Part shown: positions 1 through 7,996 of the stretch, piece by piece
Layout of the letters: each line of letters starts with the position of its first letter
Position numbering within the stretch: the first letter of the stretch is position 1
NCBI GenBank assembly: GCA_910576955.1
Contig: CAJTJB010000015.1
Coordinates: 1-15,629, forward strand
DNA length: 15,629 nucleotides
Reading direction: 5' to 3'
Source: an uncultured Alphaproteobacteria bacterium
GTDB taxonomy: Bacteria; Pseudomonadota; Alphaproteobacteria; RF32; CAG-239
The notes under the pieces: model-generated
Told to the model about the DNA's origin: nothing
Seen by the model: the letters and a program-made list of their open reading frames with translations, nothing else
Databases searched by the model: none
Position numbers and translations under genes: made by a program

Positions 1-2609
1 ACAGCACCACCAGCTACTACGGCAACACTCCGTGCGTCACCTGCACATATGGTTGTGCATCCGACTATTACGACAGCGAATCAACCTGCACCACCGGCGG
101 CTACACCTGCACACAACACGAGCAACACGGTAAAAAATGTTGGGAACAGACAGGGTCATCGGGCTGTCCGGGCGGCTATACTGCCGGTCTTTTGAATTGT
201 AACGATAAAGCGCATCCGAGCGGATGGACATACAGCTCATCCGGCACATCCGGCGGTCAAGTCTGCGGCAAGTGCGAGGCGTTGAGTTGTAACTCTCCAT
301 ACACCACTGCGGCACAAACTGAAACCGACTGCGGCTCAACCGGTACAAACGGCTGGACACTCCCAACTGATTCCTCCAGACCATATGCTGGTGACAAAAA
401 ATGCACCCAGTGTCAAAAAATAAAGTGTAACGACGGCTCAAGCGTTGATTACGCCTCAACCGACGCTTGCCCGAACCCCTATACTTACCTCAAGCCAACC
501 GGCGTTGACCAAGCTAACTTGAACGGCGACGACAGATGCTACACTTGTAAGTATGGATGTCCATATGTAAGCGAGGCATTTTGCAAGGCCGGCGGAAACA
601 CTTGTATACAGATAACTGAAAACGGGTTAACCTGCTGGGTACGCAACAGCTCTTCTTCCACAATGCAGAGCACCGCCACAACCAACAATACCACCTTGTC
701 TTTAACCTCCGACGGCGGCGAAGATGTCTATGGTCTTTCAGGCAGCACAACGCTTGAAAACAGCGTTAACCGCACCACCGGCGAAAAAGGCGTTATCGAC
801 ATTACGCATAATTCCACCGGAGCAGCCTACGGTATGCGCGGCACAAGCAATAACCGCCTCATCAACCACGAAGGCGCTGCCATCCGCATCAAAAACAATG
901 CTGGCGGCACGGCTTATGGCATGTATGCCGCAGAGGGCGGTACGGCTTATAACCGCGGCGAAATCAAGATTGAAGGCACAAACGGCATTGCCTATGGCAT
1001 CTACGGCGAGGGGCAAAACTCCATCGACAACAGCGGCACGATTGATGTTTCTGGACGCGATGCTTACGGTATCTACGTTAAAGACGGCAAAGGAACGGAT
1101 ATCTTCAACAGCGGCACGATAAACGTTAATGCCTCCAACGAAGCTCACGGTATCTATGTTGATAAAAACGGCTCAGCCGCCACCATCACAAACAACGGCA
1201 CAATCTTTATCAACAACGAAGAGAAACCCGGCGACACCGGCATAACCTTAAACGGCGCCAAACTCAAAAACGCCAGTGTGATGCGCTTTGCCCGCGCGGC
1301 AAACTTCAACACGCTCGGCGGCGAAGTATACCTCGAAAAAGGCGGCGTCTATGAGGCAGAATCGCTCTCCGGCGATTTGAATGCCGGCACATCCACCGTT
1401 TTGGGCGGCAATTCCGACACATATGTTGCCGAATCCGTTCTCAAAACCGAAGATGTATCGGGTTTGAATATCGCCTCCGAATCCGCAATGTTCGAAGCAA
1501 AAATCGAGAAGAGCCAATCCGGCAGCGGTTATAACGTTACGCAAGAACGCAAAAACTTTGCCGAATTTGCGCCCAACAGCTCTATTGCCGAATACCTTGA
1601 GCAAAACTACAAAGGCGGATTTTTAGAGAATCTATTTGACAAATATAAGCAATATGGCGATTCATCCAAGCTTTCCGCAGCTGCAGCCAAAGACCTCGGC
1701 TATGACATTCTGCCGAACTTTGCAGACGAAAACTACACCGTCTTGAAGAGCCTAAACCGCAACATTGCCAATACAATCCTAGAGGCAACGGATGAAGAAA
1801 ACCGTGTGGTTGCCGGCTATGACAACATCAACTGGGAGAGTGACGGCAAAGGTTTCCTCTCGGGCTCTGATTTGCACGCCAACTCGATGTACACCTTTGG
1901 AGATAAGCGGCTTGATAACCAAAACCGCCTCGGCTTGGGCTTAAGCTTTACCAAGCTTTCCTCAAACTATGACACCGGCGGCGACCGCGACTTAAGCATA
2001 GTCAGCGTCTTTATGCCCTATATGCATAAGTTTACGGACAAGCTGCGTTTGGCAAGCATTTTAAGCCTCGGCTATGGCTATGGAGAATACGAGCACGGCA
2101 GCAATAAAGAATCTGACATCTCGGGTATTTTCTACAGTTTCACCAACGAACTGCGCTATACCATAGATTTGAACGGCTTTGCCGAGCTTGAACCGGCGTT
2201 AATGTTAAACGCCATCGGCTATACCGAAGACGACTATGACGAGGGCAACGGCGATACCGCGATTGAAACCAAAAACCGCAGCAATAATTCGCTGGAAGCC
2301 GGTTTCGGTCTCTTCCTCAAGAAGTCCGTCCAAACCGAAAAATACGGAAAATTCGGCTTTAAGATTGGCGGCATATACTACCGCGAACTCGGCTCGCCGT
2401 ATAGAAGCGTTGATGCCCGCCTGAAAAACGGTAACAATATGTGGTACAGGGTAAACGACTATGCCAACCTTTACAGCCACGACCGAGCGATTATTGAGGC
2501 AGCGATAGACTACGAATACAAGCAAATCGGCGTCTACCTGAAATACAACCGCCTCATCCAGAAAAATGACCCCGAGTTGTTTGACCTCGGCATTAAATAC
2601 AACTTCTAA
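1..2609 (+). CDS. Cysteine-rich autotransporter (type V secretion), 5' end outside window
   Basis: Partial gene: the frame is open from base 3 (868 codons visible) with no convincing start, so the true start and signal peptide lie upstream; the TTG at 192 is only an internal codon. Order of parts, in visible residues: 1-212 cysteine-rich, with clusters such as CVTCTYGC (11-18), CGKC, CTQC and CYTCKYGC (179-186); a Ser/Thr/Asn linker (about 214-235); about 240-405 repeats of the type A-Y-G-I/M-Y followed by I-x-N-x-G-x-I, as in beta-helical passengers; a linker; and from about 613 a beta-barrel of alternating strands ending in LGIKYNF with a terminal Phe, the usual outer-membrane sorting signal. 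No cysteine is seen after residue 211. By family knowledge the barrel inserts through BAM and exposes the passenger on the cell surface. The passenger's ligand is unknown; adhesin is a guess. The autotransporter class is secure. Confidence 0.9.
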   Translation, partial: STTSYYGNTPCVTCTYGCASDYYDSESTCTTGGYTCTQHEQHGKKCWEQTGSSGCPGGYTAGLLNCNDKAHPSGWTYSSSGTSGGQVCGKCEALSCNSPYTTAAQTETDCGSTGTNGWTLPTDSSRPYAGDKKCTQCQKIKCNDGSSVDYASTDACPNPYTYLKPTGVDQANLNGDDRCYTCKYGCPYVSEAFCKAGGNTCIQITENGLTCWVRNSSSSTMQSTATTNNTTLSLTSDGGEDVYGLSGSTTLENSVNRTTGEKGVIDITHNSTGAAYGMRGTSNNRLINHEGAAIRIKNNAGGTAYGMYAAEGGTAYNRGEIKIEGTNGIAYGIYGEGQNSIDNSGTIDVSGRDAYGIYVKDGKGTDIFNSGTINVNASNEAHGIYVDKNGSAATITNNGTIFINNEEKPGDTGITLNGAKLKNASVMRFARAANFNTLGGEVYLEKGGVYEAESLSGDLNAGTSTVLGGNSDTYVAESVLKTEDVSGLNIASESAMFEAKIEKSQSGSGYNVTQERKNFAEFAPNSSIAEYLEQNYKGGFLENLFDKYKQYGDSSKLSAAAAKDLGYDILPNFADENYTVLKSLNRNIANTILEATDEENRVVAGYDNINWESDGKGFLSGSDLHANSMYTFGDKRLDNQNRLGLGLSFTKLSSNYDTGGDRDLSIVSVFMPYMHKFTDKLRLASILSLGYGYGEYEHGSNKESDISGIFYSFTNELRYTIDLNGFAELEPALMLNAIGYTEDDYDEGNGDTAIETKNRSNNSLEAGFGLFLKKSVQTEKYGKFGFKIGGIYYRELGSPYRSVDARLKNGNNMWYRVNDYANLYSHDRAIIEAAIDYEYKQIGVYLKYNRLIQKNDPELFDLGIKYNF
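33..638 (+). repeat. Tandem cysteine-rich modules within the autotransporter
   Basis: The encoded protein repeats a Cys-x2-Cys-x3/4-Cys core. Cores start at visible residues 11, 88, 134 and 179, so the last three are spaced 46 and 45 residues apart. The first and last modules match best: both carry C-x2-C-x-Y-G-C, then C-x6-C-x9-C-W. The two middle modules have C-x2-C-x4-C-N, with a further Cys 13 residues on. Tyr, Gly and Thr/Ser fill the spaces, as in small disulfide-knotted domains. The repeat probably continues upstream of the window. Confidence 0.8.
726..1215 (+). repeat. Beta-helix-type passenger repeats
   Basis: Six degenerate units beginning V/A-Y/H-G-L/M/I occur at visible residues 242, 275, 304, 330, 354 and 381, spaced 24 to 33 residues. 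Each is followed by a short I-x-N-x-G-x-I strand-turn-strand motif. At DNA level the 15-mer CAACAGCGGCACGAT occurs at 1028-1042 and 1106-1120, exactly 26 codons apart, which points to fairly recent duplication. The pattern resembles the stacked rungs of autotransporter beta-helices; this is structural inference. Confidence 0.65.
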
Positions 2610-2618
2610 CTCCTCCTG

Positions 2619-2650
2619 CTCCCCCGTTTCCAAAACGGGGGAGTTTCGTT
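2619..2650 (+). terminator. Hairpin after the autotransporter gene
   Basis: An 11-bp perfect stem (CTCCCCCGTTT at 2619-2629, its complement at 2633-2643) with a 3-base loop starts ten bases after the stop codon. It is followed by TTTCGTTATTT, a broken T-run. The stem is strong and the position fits intrinsic termination, but the interrupted tract makes efficiency uncertain. Confidence 0.65.
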
Positions 2651-2653
2651 ATT

Positions 2654-2850
2654 TATCCCCTCCCCCTGCGCGGGGCTCGCAGAGTCAAAAAAGCCCAGTG
2701 GGCTCTTTTGACCGAGAGCAATAGCAGTGCTTGGTAAGCGCTTGGCGGAAACGCCAACAAAGCGAACCCTAGCGCTGGCTTGCCCGAAGCGAAGTTAGGG
2801 CGCGCAATAAGCGCACCCTTACGAAGCAAGAAAGGTAAGGGAGAGGGGGA
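2654..2850. repeat. Palindrome-rich extragenic element (REP/MITE-like)
   Basis: This fills most of the 253-bp gap between the autotransporter and pepF. The outer ends are near-inverted C-rich and G-rich tracts (TATCCCCTCCCCC at 2654-2666 and GGTAAGGGAGAGGGGGA at 2834-2850). Between them lie an imperfect hairpin at 2675-2719, a perfect 6-bp stem with a GAAA tetraloop at 2742-2757 (TTGGCG/CGCCAA), and 9-bp arms with one mismatch at 2797-2819, enclosed by CTTGC (2779-2783) and GCAAG (2826-2830). No open frame of note or transposase is present. The 17-base right end recurs at 15597-15613. It may be a non-autonomous repeat or a structured RNA; its function is unknown. It could also help end transcription of pepF, which reads toward it. 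Confidence 0.6.
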
Positions 2851-2862
2851 AAATATAACTTC

Positions 2863-4641
2863 CTATTCTTCAACCAGCTTTTCTAGCTCGTCCAGATAAT
2901 GCGCAATCAAATTCAACCCGCCCTGCCAAAACTCTTTGCTCTCGGGGTTCAGCCCGAACGGTGCGAAAATATCTTCATATTTGCCGATAGCCGTCTGTGA
3001 GAGGAGCTTCAGATACTTGTCTTCAAAGTTCTCGACCTTGCCCTCAAGCTTGAGCCAATAAAGCGAATTAACCACACAATCGGCAAACGAATACGCATAC
3101 ACATAAAACGGCAAAAAGAAGAAATGCCCGATTTGCTCCCAGATGTGCGCCGAATGCTCATCCACCACAACCGACGGTCCGAGGCTTGCTCTCATTTCTT
3201 CAAGCCAGATTTCATTTAAGCGCTCAACCGTCAACTCGCCCTCTTTGCGCTCGTTATGCGCGCGGGTTTCAAAAAAGTGAAACGCAATCTGCCGGATGGC
3301 GGTGTTAATCATATCATTGACTTTCATCGCCAAAAGCGAGATTTTTTCTTCCTTGCTTTTAGCATTGTTCAGCATCGACTGAAATACCAGCATCTCGCCA
3401 AACACCGACGCCACTTCTTCGGTTGTCATCCGCGTTGTTTCGTTCAAGAGTCCGTTTTCGCGGCGCAGCTGATGGTGGCAGCCGTGTCCGAGTTCGTGCG
3501 CCAAGGTCAACACGTCATTGCGCTTGCCAACAAAGTTCAGCAATAAAAACGGATGCTCGTCCACCAACGGCCCCGAGCAAAAAGCCCCGCCGCGTTTGCC
3601 GTCTTTCGGCGCAACGTCAATCCACGGTTTGTCAAAAAATTCCCGTGCCACGTCATAAAGTTTTGGTGAAAATTGATTATACGCGTCCAAAACCGTTTTC
3701 ACCGCCTCTTCCCAGCTGTATTCCTTATCGTCTTCAAAAGGCAGCGGCGCGTTTCTGTCCCAATACTGGATTTTCTTAACGCCGAGCAATTTGGCTTTGA
3801 GCTTATAAAACCGCCAAGCGATGTTTTTGTAGTTATCGCGCACGGTCTGCGCCAGATTTTCCACCGTTTCGTCGCTGACTTCTTCAGCCAGATTGCGCGA
3901 AGACACCGGCAGCTTAAAGCCGCGCTTTTCATCCTCAACCGCCTTGTCTTTCATTATCATATTGTAGATAAACGCCACCTGAAAACTGTTTTCGGCAGAA
4001 ACGCGGTTAATCTCTTTGCCGGATTTTTCGCGCATGGCAGCATCCGGATGAAGACAGAGTTTGCCGATTTCCGCATCATTATATTTTTTGCCCTCCACCT
4101 CATAACACAGGCGCGACATAGACTCTTCATAAAGCCGCACCCACGCCGAACCCGAGGTGACGTCTTTTTCCAAAAGTGTCTGCTCCACTTCTTCGGAAAG
4201 CTCGTAAGGCTTATATTTGCGCAGCCTTTTAAGATACGGCTTATAAAACGCAATCCGCTCGTCTGCCAAAAGTTTTTTCTCCTGCGCTGCCGAAAGACGG
4301 TTATATTCCAGCCCGAAAAACACCAAGTTCGTTCCCGCTGCGCTTAACGCTTCACTAACGCGCTGATATAACGCCGACGCCTTTGCATCAGTCAGCCGCG
4401 TTGTGGAGTTAAGGCTCGCAAACCCGCCTAATTTGGAGGCGATTCTATCAAGCTCTTCAATATCTTTTAACGCGTTCAAAAATTCATCGGCATCAAGCTT
4501 TGCCACACGCCCGCGGTATTTCGCCGCAAACGCTTCCGCCTTTTGCGCATAAAGCGCAATATCTTCATTGATTTTCTTATCGTCCGTTCCGGCGTAATAT
4601 TCGCTCAAATCCCACTCGGGCAATTTTTTATTTTTCGTCAT
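2863..4641 (-). CDS. pepF: Oligoendopeptidase F, M3 family zinc metallopeptidase
   Basis: A cytosolic peptidase of 592 residues, the normal length for the M3B/PepF family, which cleaves short peptides and takes part in peptide turnover. The zinc motif HELGH is at residues 382-386 (His382, Glu383, His386), with the likely third ligand Glu409 in the EEVAS segment. The family's C-terminal substrate-pocket segment is present, with His506 followed by FYVYAY around residues 512-517. No signal peptide is evident. The frame can be extended 18 codons upstream, but the ATG at 4641 follows AAGGAG with a 7-base spacer, and the extension only reads through the end of the preceding gene. It overlaps that gene by 14 bases, suggesting translational coupling. 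Last gene of a three-gene operon; substrate range cannot be read from sequence. Confidence 0.93.
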   Translation of the reverse strand: MTKNKKLPEWDLSEYYAGTDDKKINEDIALYAQKAEAFAAKYRGRVAKLDADEFLNALKDIEELDRIASKLGGFASLNSTTRLTDAKASALYQRVSEALSAAGTNLVFFGLEYNRLSAAQEKKLLADERIAFYKPYLKRLRKYKPYELSEEVEQTLLEKDVTSGSAWVRLYEESMSRLCYEVEGKKYNDAEIGKLCLHPDAAMREKSGKEINRVSAENSFQVAFIYNMIMKDKAVEDEKRGFKLPVSSRNLAEEVSDETVENLAQTVRDNYKNIAWRFYKLKAKLLGVKKIQYWDRNAPLPFEDDKEYSWEEAVKTVLDAYNQFSPKLYDVAREFFDKPWIDVAPKDGKRGGAFCSGPLVDEHPFLLLNFVGKRNDVLTLAHELGHGCHHQLRRENGLLNETTRMTTEEVASVFGEMLVFQSMLNNAKSKEEKISLLAMKVNDMINTAIRQIAFHFFETRAHNERKEGELTVERLNEIWLEEMRASLGPSVVVDEHSAHIWEQIGHFFFLPFYVYAYSFADCVVNSLYWLKLEGKVENFEDKYLKLLSQTAIGKYEDIFAPFGLNPESKEFWQGGLNLIAHYLDELEKLVEE

Positions 4642-5074
4642 TTGTACTCTCCTTATTTTCATCATTAACATCCATAAGCCCGCTCTCATCATCATCGAGC
4701 ATATTGGCTTTCAACAAATCTTCCGAAAAAGGCTCGCTCTCGCCGGGCGCGGCAAGATACGTTTCGGGCTCAAACAGATAGTTTGCCCACGGGGTCGGCT
4801 GTTTGCCTGCCGCCCATTGCACTGCCCCCAGCCGCATCACGCCGACATAACACCAATATCCCCTGCCGACACCGGTTATCACATTCCGCATTTTATGCTG
4901 ACCGGCAGCTTGGCTCAACTCTTCGGCCATCTGATAGGTACACGGCGCAAACCCGCGCATTTTGGCGTCATTATGCGGGGCAGACGCCACCACCGCAACA
5001 AACAGCAAACACAACGCAGCAATCAGCGCCATCATTCCGCCGAACCAATATTCCCTGATACCCCTTAATGACAA
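4628..5074 (-). CDS. Small single-pass membrane protein, unknown function
   Basis: A protein of 148 residues that I do not recognise. A short basic N-terminus precedes one hydrophobic helix (about residues 12-31), so the rest is probably periplasmic, or the helix may act as an uncleaved signal anchor. The next part holds two cysteines (45 and 75) and Gly/Trp/Tyr-rich stretches. The tail, about 113-148, is strongly acidic and low in complexity. The assumed start is TTG at 5074, preceded by AAGGA about nine bases away and overlapping the end of the nucleotidyltransferase gene by ten bases. The ATG at 5035 (residue 14) is possible but would remove the basic N-terminus and has no good ribosome site. 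Its 3' end overlaps pepF by 14 bases. Placement between two overlapping genes supports it being real. Confidence 0.7.
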   Translation of the reverse strand: MSLRGIREYWFGGMMALIAALCLLFVAVVASAPHNDAKMRGFAPCTYQMAEELSQAAGQHKMRNVITGVGRGYWCYVGVMRLGAVQWAAGKQPTPWANYLFEPETYLAAPGESEPFSEDLLKANMLDDDESGLMDVNDENKESTNDEK

Positions 5075-5802
5075 CTTTCTCTTTCCTTATAAAATGTTTC
5101 CAGCTCGGCTAATTCCTCACGCGTGTTGGCGCTTGCCACTTCTTTCGGGTCGCCCTCGATTGCGGTGCACTTAAGCCCCATCTCGCGCGCGATTTTGACC
5201 GCATCGGTAAGATAATATTCCTGCGCGGCGTTTTCATTGCCGATTCGCTCTAAAATTTCAAATAAATATCTTCCGTCAAAGCCCATACAGCCGGAATTGC
5301 AAAAATCAATCTGCCGTTCTTCTTCCGAGGCGTCTTTATATTCGACAATGCCCGTCAGCTCTGCCCCGTTCATCTTAAGCCGCCCGTAGCGTGCCGCGTC
5401 TTTCGGGCGAAAGCCCAACACTGCCACGGCATAGCCCTCGCGGATTTTATTTGCCGCTTTTAAAAATGTTTCTTTCGTTATCAGCGGCGTATCGCCGAAA
5501 ATAACGAGCACCGCACCGCCAAATCCTTTTAATGCCTCTTTGGCGCATAATACGGCGTGCCCCGTCCCGAGCTGCTTATCCTGCACGGCGGTTTTGTATG
5601 GTGCGGTTTCGTGTTTAACGAGCTCGCCATCGGGCGATATAACCGTCACAATCTCTTTAGCGCCCATCTCTTCAAGCGTGTTGATAATGTGTTTAATCAT
5701 CGGCTTGCCACTGACTTTCATCATCACCTTCGGCAAGTCAGACTTCATTCTTGTTCCCTTGCCGGCGCCCAAAATGATTGCTGCAATATTTTCTTTGCTC
5801 AT
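5065..5802 (-). CDS. Stand-alone GlmU-type nucleotidyltransferase (UDP-GlcNAc pyrophosphorylase domain)
   Basis: A protein of 245 residues matching the N-terminal uridylyltransferase domain of GlmU, which joins UTP and GlcNAc-1-phosphate to give UDP-GlcNAc and pyrophosphate in the cytosol. Motifs seen: LGAGKGTRMK (11-20) with LPK (23-25) for nucleotide binding, QLGTGHA (78-83 region), GDTPL with Asp104, YGR (139-141), IVEYKDA (152-158), Asn169, ENAAQEYYLTD (190-200) and Asn226 in the ASANTRE segment. Asp104 and Asn226 match the Mg-binding Asp105 and Asn227 of E. coli GlmU. The left-handed beta-helix acetyltransferase half is absent: GlmU is usually about 450 residues, and the gene stops where the linker would begin. 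The frame is intact, so this looks like a single-domain enzyme rather than a broken gene. AGAGGA lies just upstream of the ATG. The exact sugar is inferred. Confidence 0.85.
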   Translation of the reverse strand: MSKENIAAIILGAGKGTRMKSDLPKVMMKVSGKPMIKHIINTLEEMGAKEIVTVISPDGELVKHETAPYKTAVQDKQLGTGHAVLCAKEALKGFGGAVLVIFGDTPLITKETFLKAANKIREGYAVAVLGFRPKDAARYGRLKMNGAELTGIVEYKDASEEERQIDFCNSGCMGFDGRYLFEILERIGNENAAQEYYLTDAVKIAREMGLKCTAIEGDPKEVASANTREELAELETFYKERESCH

Positions 5803-5831
5803 AGTTATCCTCTTAAAAAAACATTAACTTC

Positions 5832-5859
5832 TTGTGTTTATCATAAATTTATGTATAGT
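5832..5859 (+). promoter_or_regulatory. Putative sigma-70 promoter for the DUF2207/rfb operon
   Basis: TTGTGT at 5832-5837 and TATAGT at 5854-5859 are separated by 16 bases, in the AT-rich 100-bp divergent region. Transcription would start around 5866, giving a leader of about 37 bases before the ATG at 5903. No clear promoter pair for the opposite nucleotidyltransferase operon could be picked in the same region. Confidence 0.5.
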
Positions 5860-5902
5860 CGTATCATTAAAGCCGAAATTTCGCAACCGGGAAGGAAAAG
5901 AT

Positions 5903-7993
5903 ATGAAGAAGTTTTTTGCGTATTTTCTGTTTGCAACTGCCGTTTTGCTGCCGTCAGCCGCCCGTTCGGGGATTCAAAGCGCGGCTGAAGCTGCGGCTAA
6001 TCCGGTCACGCCGGTACGGGTTCATACGGAAGAATTAAAAAAACTCTATAAAGAAATACCGGATTTAAACGACAAAGAGGCCATTCGCGCTTACCTCAAA
6101 AAGCGCCTGGCGCTTACCACCAGAGCGGATTTTACTGCCGACGAAGCCGCCACCCCGCAGGCAACCAGCATTGTTTCCACCGAAGAGCTTGCCCAAAAAG
6201 AAAAAAGCACCCTTTCGGCATATGAGCGGATATATCGCGACACCATGAACCGCGCCGGACAAGAGGGAACACTTAATGAAGATGTCGAGATAGACGGCAC
6301 ATTTTATCGCCTCAAAGAAACCGGAACGGAATATCAGCCTTTTGTGCCGGATTTTCCGTATGTGACCATCAAACTTTCGGATAACCGCGAGATTTTAGCC
6401 CCTGCCGAAGAGCACATCGCCTATATGCTGACCTCCTTAAACATTGAGCCGACCGGTCTATTGCGTGTCAGCGAAGAGTTTGTGTTCGTTTCCAACAACG
6501 AGGGCTTTCCGACCGGTTTTTTCCGCATTTTGCCCAAATATGCCTATTCTTTAAATAACCAACGCCGCAAAATGGATTTAACGTTGGACTCCGTCACCAT
6601 CAATGGCGAAAACATCCCCTACAAAATTACCGAAATCGGCAATTATCTGCATATCGAGCCGGAAAAGCCGCTGGATTTACCAACCGGCATCTACACCTAC
6701 CGTTTTAATTATCTCATAGACCGCGCCGTGTGGTTTTATGACGGCTTTGACGAGCTGTATTGGGATGTAACCGGTCGCACGGTGAAAAACGTTATCGGCT
6801 CGGCAAATGCCGTTGCCATTCTGCCCGTCGGCAAAACTTTTATGGAGCAAAACGCCTTTGTCAGCACCAAAGAGGGCATCAATCCGGACCGCGTGACCAT
6901 CACCACCCTGACCGAAAATTCGCTGGGCTTTGCCGATACGGAAGCGCTGGGTGTCGGCGATGACATCCACCTCTTCATCCGGCTTGAAAAAGGGATAATC
7001 GTTCCGCCGGATTTCGCCAAAAAATATATGTGGTTTATTCACGATTACGGCGCAAGCTTGTTTGCCCTGTTGGCGCTGATTGCGATTTTCGTATCTTATC
7101 GCATCTCGGCAACGCAAATCCGCCGCAACAAAGACAAAACCCGCGTTAACCTCAAAAAAACGCCCGCGCTGTTCCGCCTCATAAACGCCTCGGCTTTTGA
7201 CCGCGTTTCTTTTGGTGCCGAGCTCTTAAACCTCTGTTCCAAAAACATCTTGGAGGTGCGCGCCAAAGGCGATTCCGCCGTTTTGATAAAAAAGACCGAT
7301 AATTTAAGCAAGCTCACCAAAACCGAGCAGCAAACCGTGCGCCGCCTGTTTCCGAACCAGGAAACCAGTTTGCCGGCTGCGCCTGAATCGCGCTTAAAGC
7401 TCGAGCGGGCATATAAATATCTAAAAACCCGCACCCTCGCCCGTTTTAACCTTTATAAGCTGCAGCTCAACGGGTTATATCTGCTGTTCAGCCTCTCGAT
7501 GCTCATCTGCGGCATCATCGGTGCGTCGGCAGTGGCGGTTAACCCCGTACACACCTTTTGGATAATCACCGTCTGCACGGCGCTGATGTTTGTGTGCCTG
7601 ATACTGTTTTCGCATCCGTTCCGCCGCAAATATGTCAACTATGCCGTAAAAGCGCTGATGTCAGCCGAGCTTTTGGGCATTGCGGGCTGGATGGCGATTT
7701 ACACATCAAACTTCTATGCGGTATTAATCGCCGTAAGCACCGGTTTGATTATTTCGTATTACCGCCTGTTTTCGCGCCGCACGGGACTATTGCGTAACAA
7801 GATTAAAGAAACGGAAGACTATAAATCTTATCTGCAAAAAAACGTTGAATTAACGCAAAGCAGCCGAGATTTTAATGCAAAAATCCCCTACATTTTTGCA
7901 TTCGGACTTGACGGCAAATATCAAGGAGTCGAGTCTTTTGCCTTGATAAATTGTTTGCTGCAACAATTAACCCCTGATTTGATAAAGGATTAA
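5903..7993 (+). CDS. DUF2207-type membrane protein with signal peptide
   Basis: A protein of 696 residues. The N-terminus (KK, then a hydrophobic run to about residue 22) is a Sec-type signal peptide. The large extracytoplasmic part carries features typical of DUF2207 proteins: a beta-rich segment with GLLRVSEEFVF (about 186-196) and the signature FDELYWDVTG (282-291), followed by LPVG. One membrane helix lies near 382-400, then a cytoplasmic stretch of about 125 residues, a cluster of four probable helices near 524-620, and a C-terminal segment with IPYIFAFGL (661-669) that is also common in the family. Biochemical function is unknown for the family. The ATG at 5903 follows GAAGGA with good spacing; an in-frame ATG at 5834 would add 23 residues and bury the signal peptide. 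It ends three bases before rfbA, so it is very likely co-transcribed with the rhamnose genes. Confidence 0.82.
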   Translation: MKKFFAYFLFATAVLLPSAARSGIQSAAEAAANPVTPVRVHTEELKKLYKEIPDLNDKEAIRAYLKKRLALTTRADFTADEAATPQATSIVSTEELAQKEKSTLSAYERIYRDTMNRAGQEGTLNEDVEIDGTFYRLKETGTEYQPFVPDFPYVTIKLSDNREILAPAEEHIAYMLTSLNIEPTGLLRVSEEFVFVSNNEGFPTGFFRILPKYAYSLNNQRRKMDLTLDSVTINGENIPYKITEIGNYLHIEPEKPLDLPTGIYTYRFNYLIDRAVWFYDGFDELYWDVTGRTVKNVIGSANAVAILPVGKTFMEQNAFVSTKEGINPDRVTITTLTENSLGFADTEALGVGDDIHLFIRLEKGIIVPPDFAKKYMWFIHDYGASLFALLALIAIFVSYRISATQIRRNKDKTRVNLKKTPALFRLINASAFDRVSFGAELLNLCSKNILEVRAKGDSAVLIKKTDNLSKLTKTEQQTVRRLFPNQETSLPAAPESRLKLERAYKYLKTRTLARFNLYKLQLNGLYLLFSLSMLICGIIGASAVAVNPVHTFWIITVCTALMFVCLILFSHPFRRKYVNYAVKALMSAELLGIAGWMAIYTSNFYAVLIAVSTGLIISYYRLFSRRTGLLRNKIKETEDYKSYLQKNVELTQSSRDFNAKIPYIFAFGLDGKYQGVESFALINCLLQQLTPDLIKD

Positions 7994-7996
7994 ACA

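Noticed and set aside
738..1148. Long open frames on the opposite strand and in other frames of the autotransporter gene
   Set aside because: They mirror the repeat codons of the real gene, have no ribosome sites and resemble no protein.
192..2609. TTG at 192 as the start of the autotransporter gene
   Set aside because: The same frame is open back to base 3 and encodes the same cysteine-rich module, no ribosome site precedes the TTG, and the resulting protein would lack a signal peptide.
2654..2850. tRNA or CRISPR-like origin for the palindromic block
   Set aside because: No anticodon or T-arm features and no regularly spaced direct repeats; the palindromes differ from one another.
3673..4347. 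A 224-codon plus-strand frame inside pepF
   Set aside because: It is antisense to a strongly conserved metallopeptidase and rich in Phe, Arg and His, as expected from the complement of its codons.
5803..5902. A clear promoter for the minus-strand nucleotidyltransferase operon
   Set aside because: The AT-rich region offers several weak -10-like hexamers, but none has a matching -35 box at 16-18 bases.
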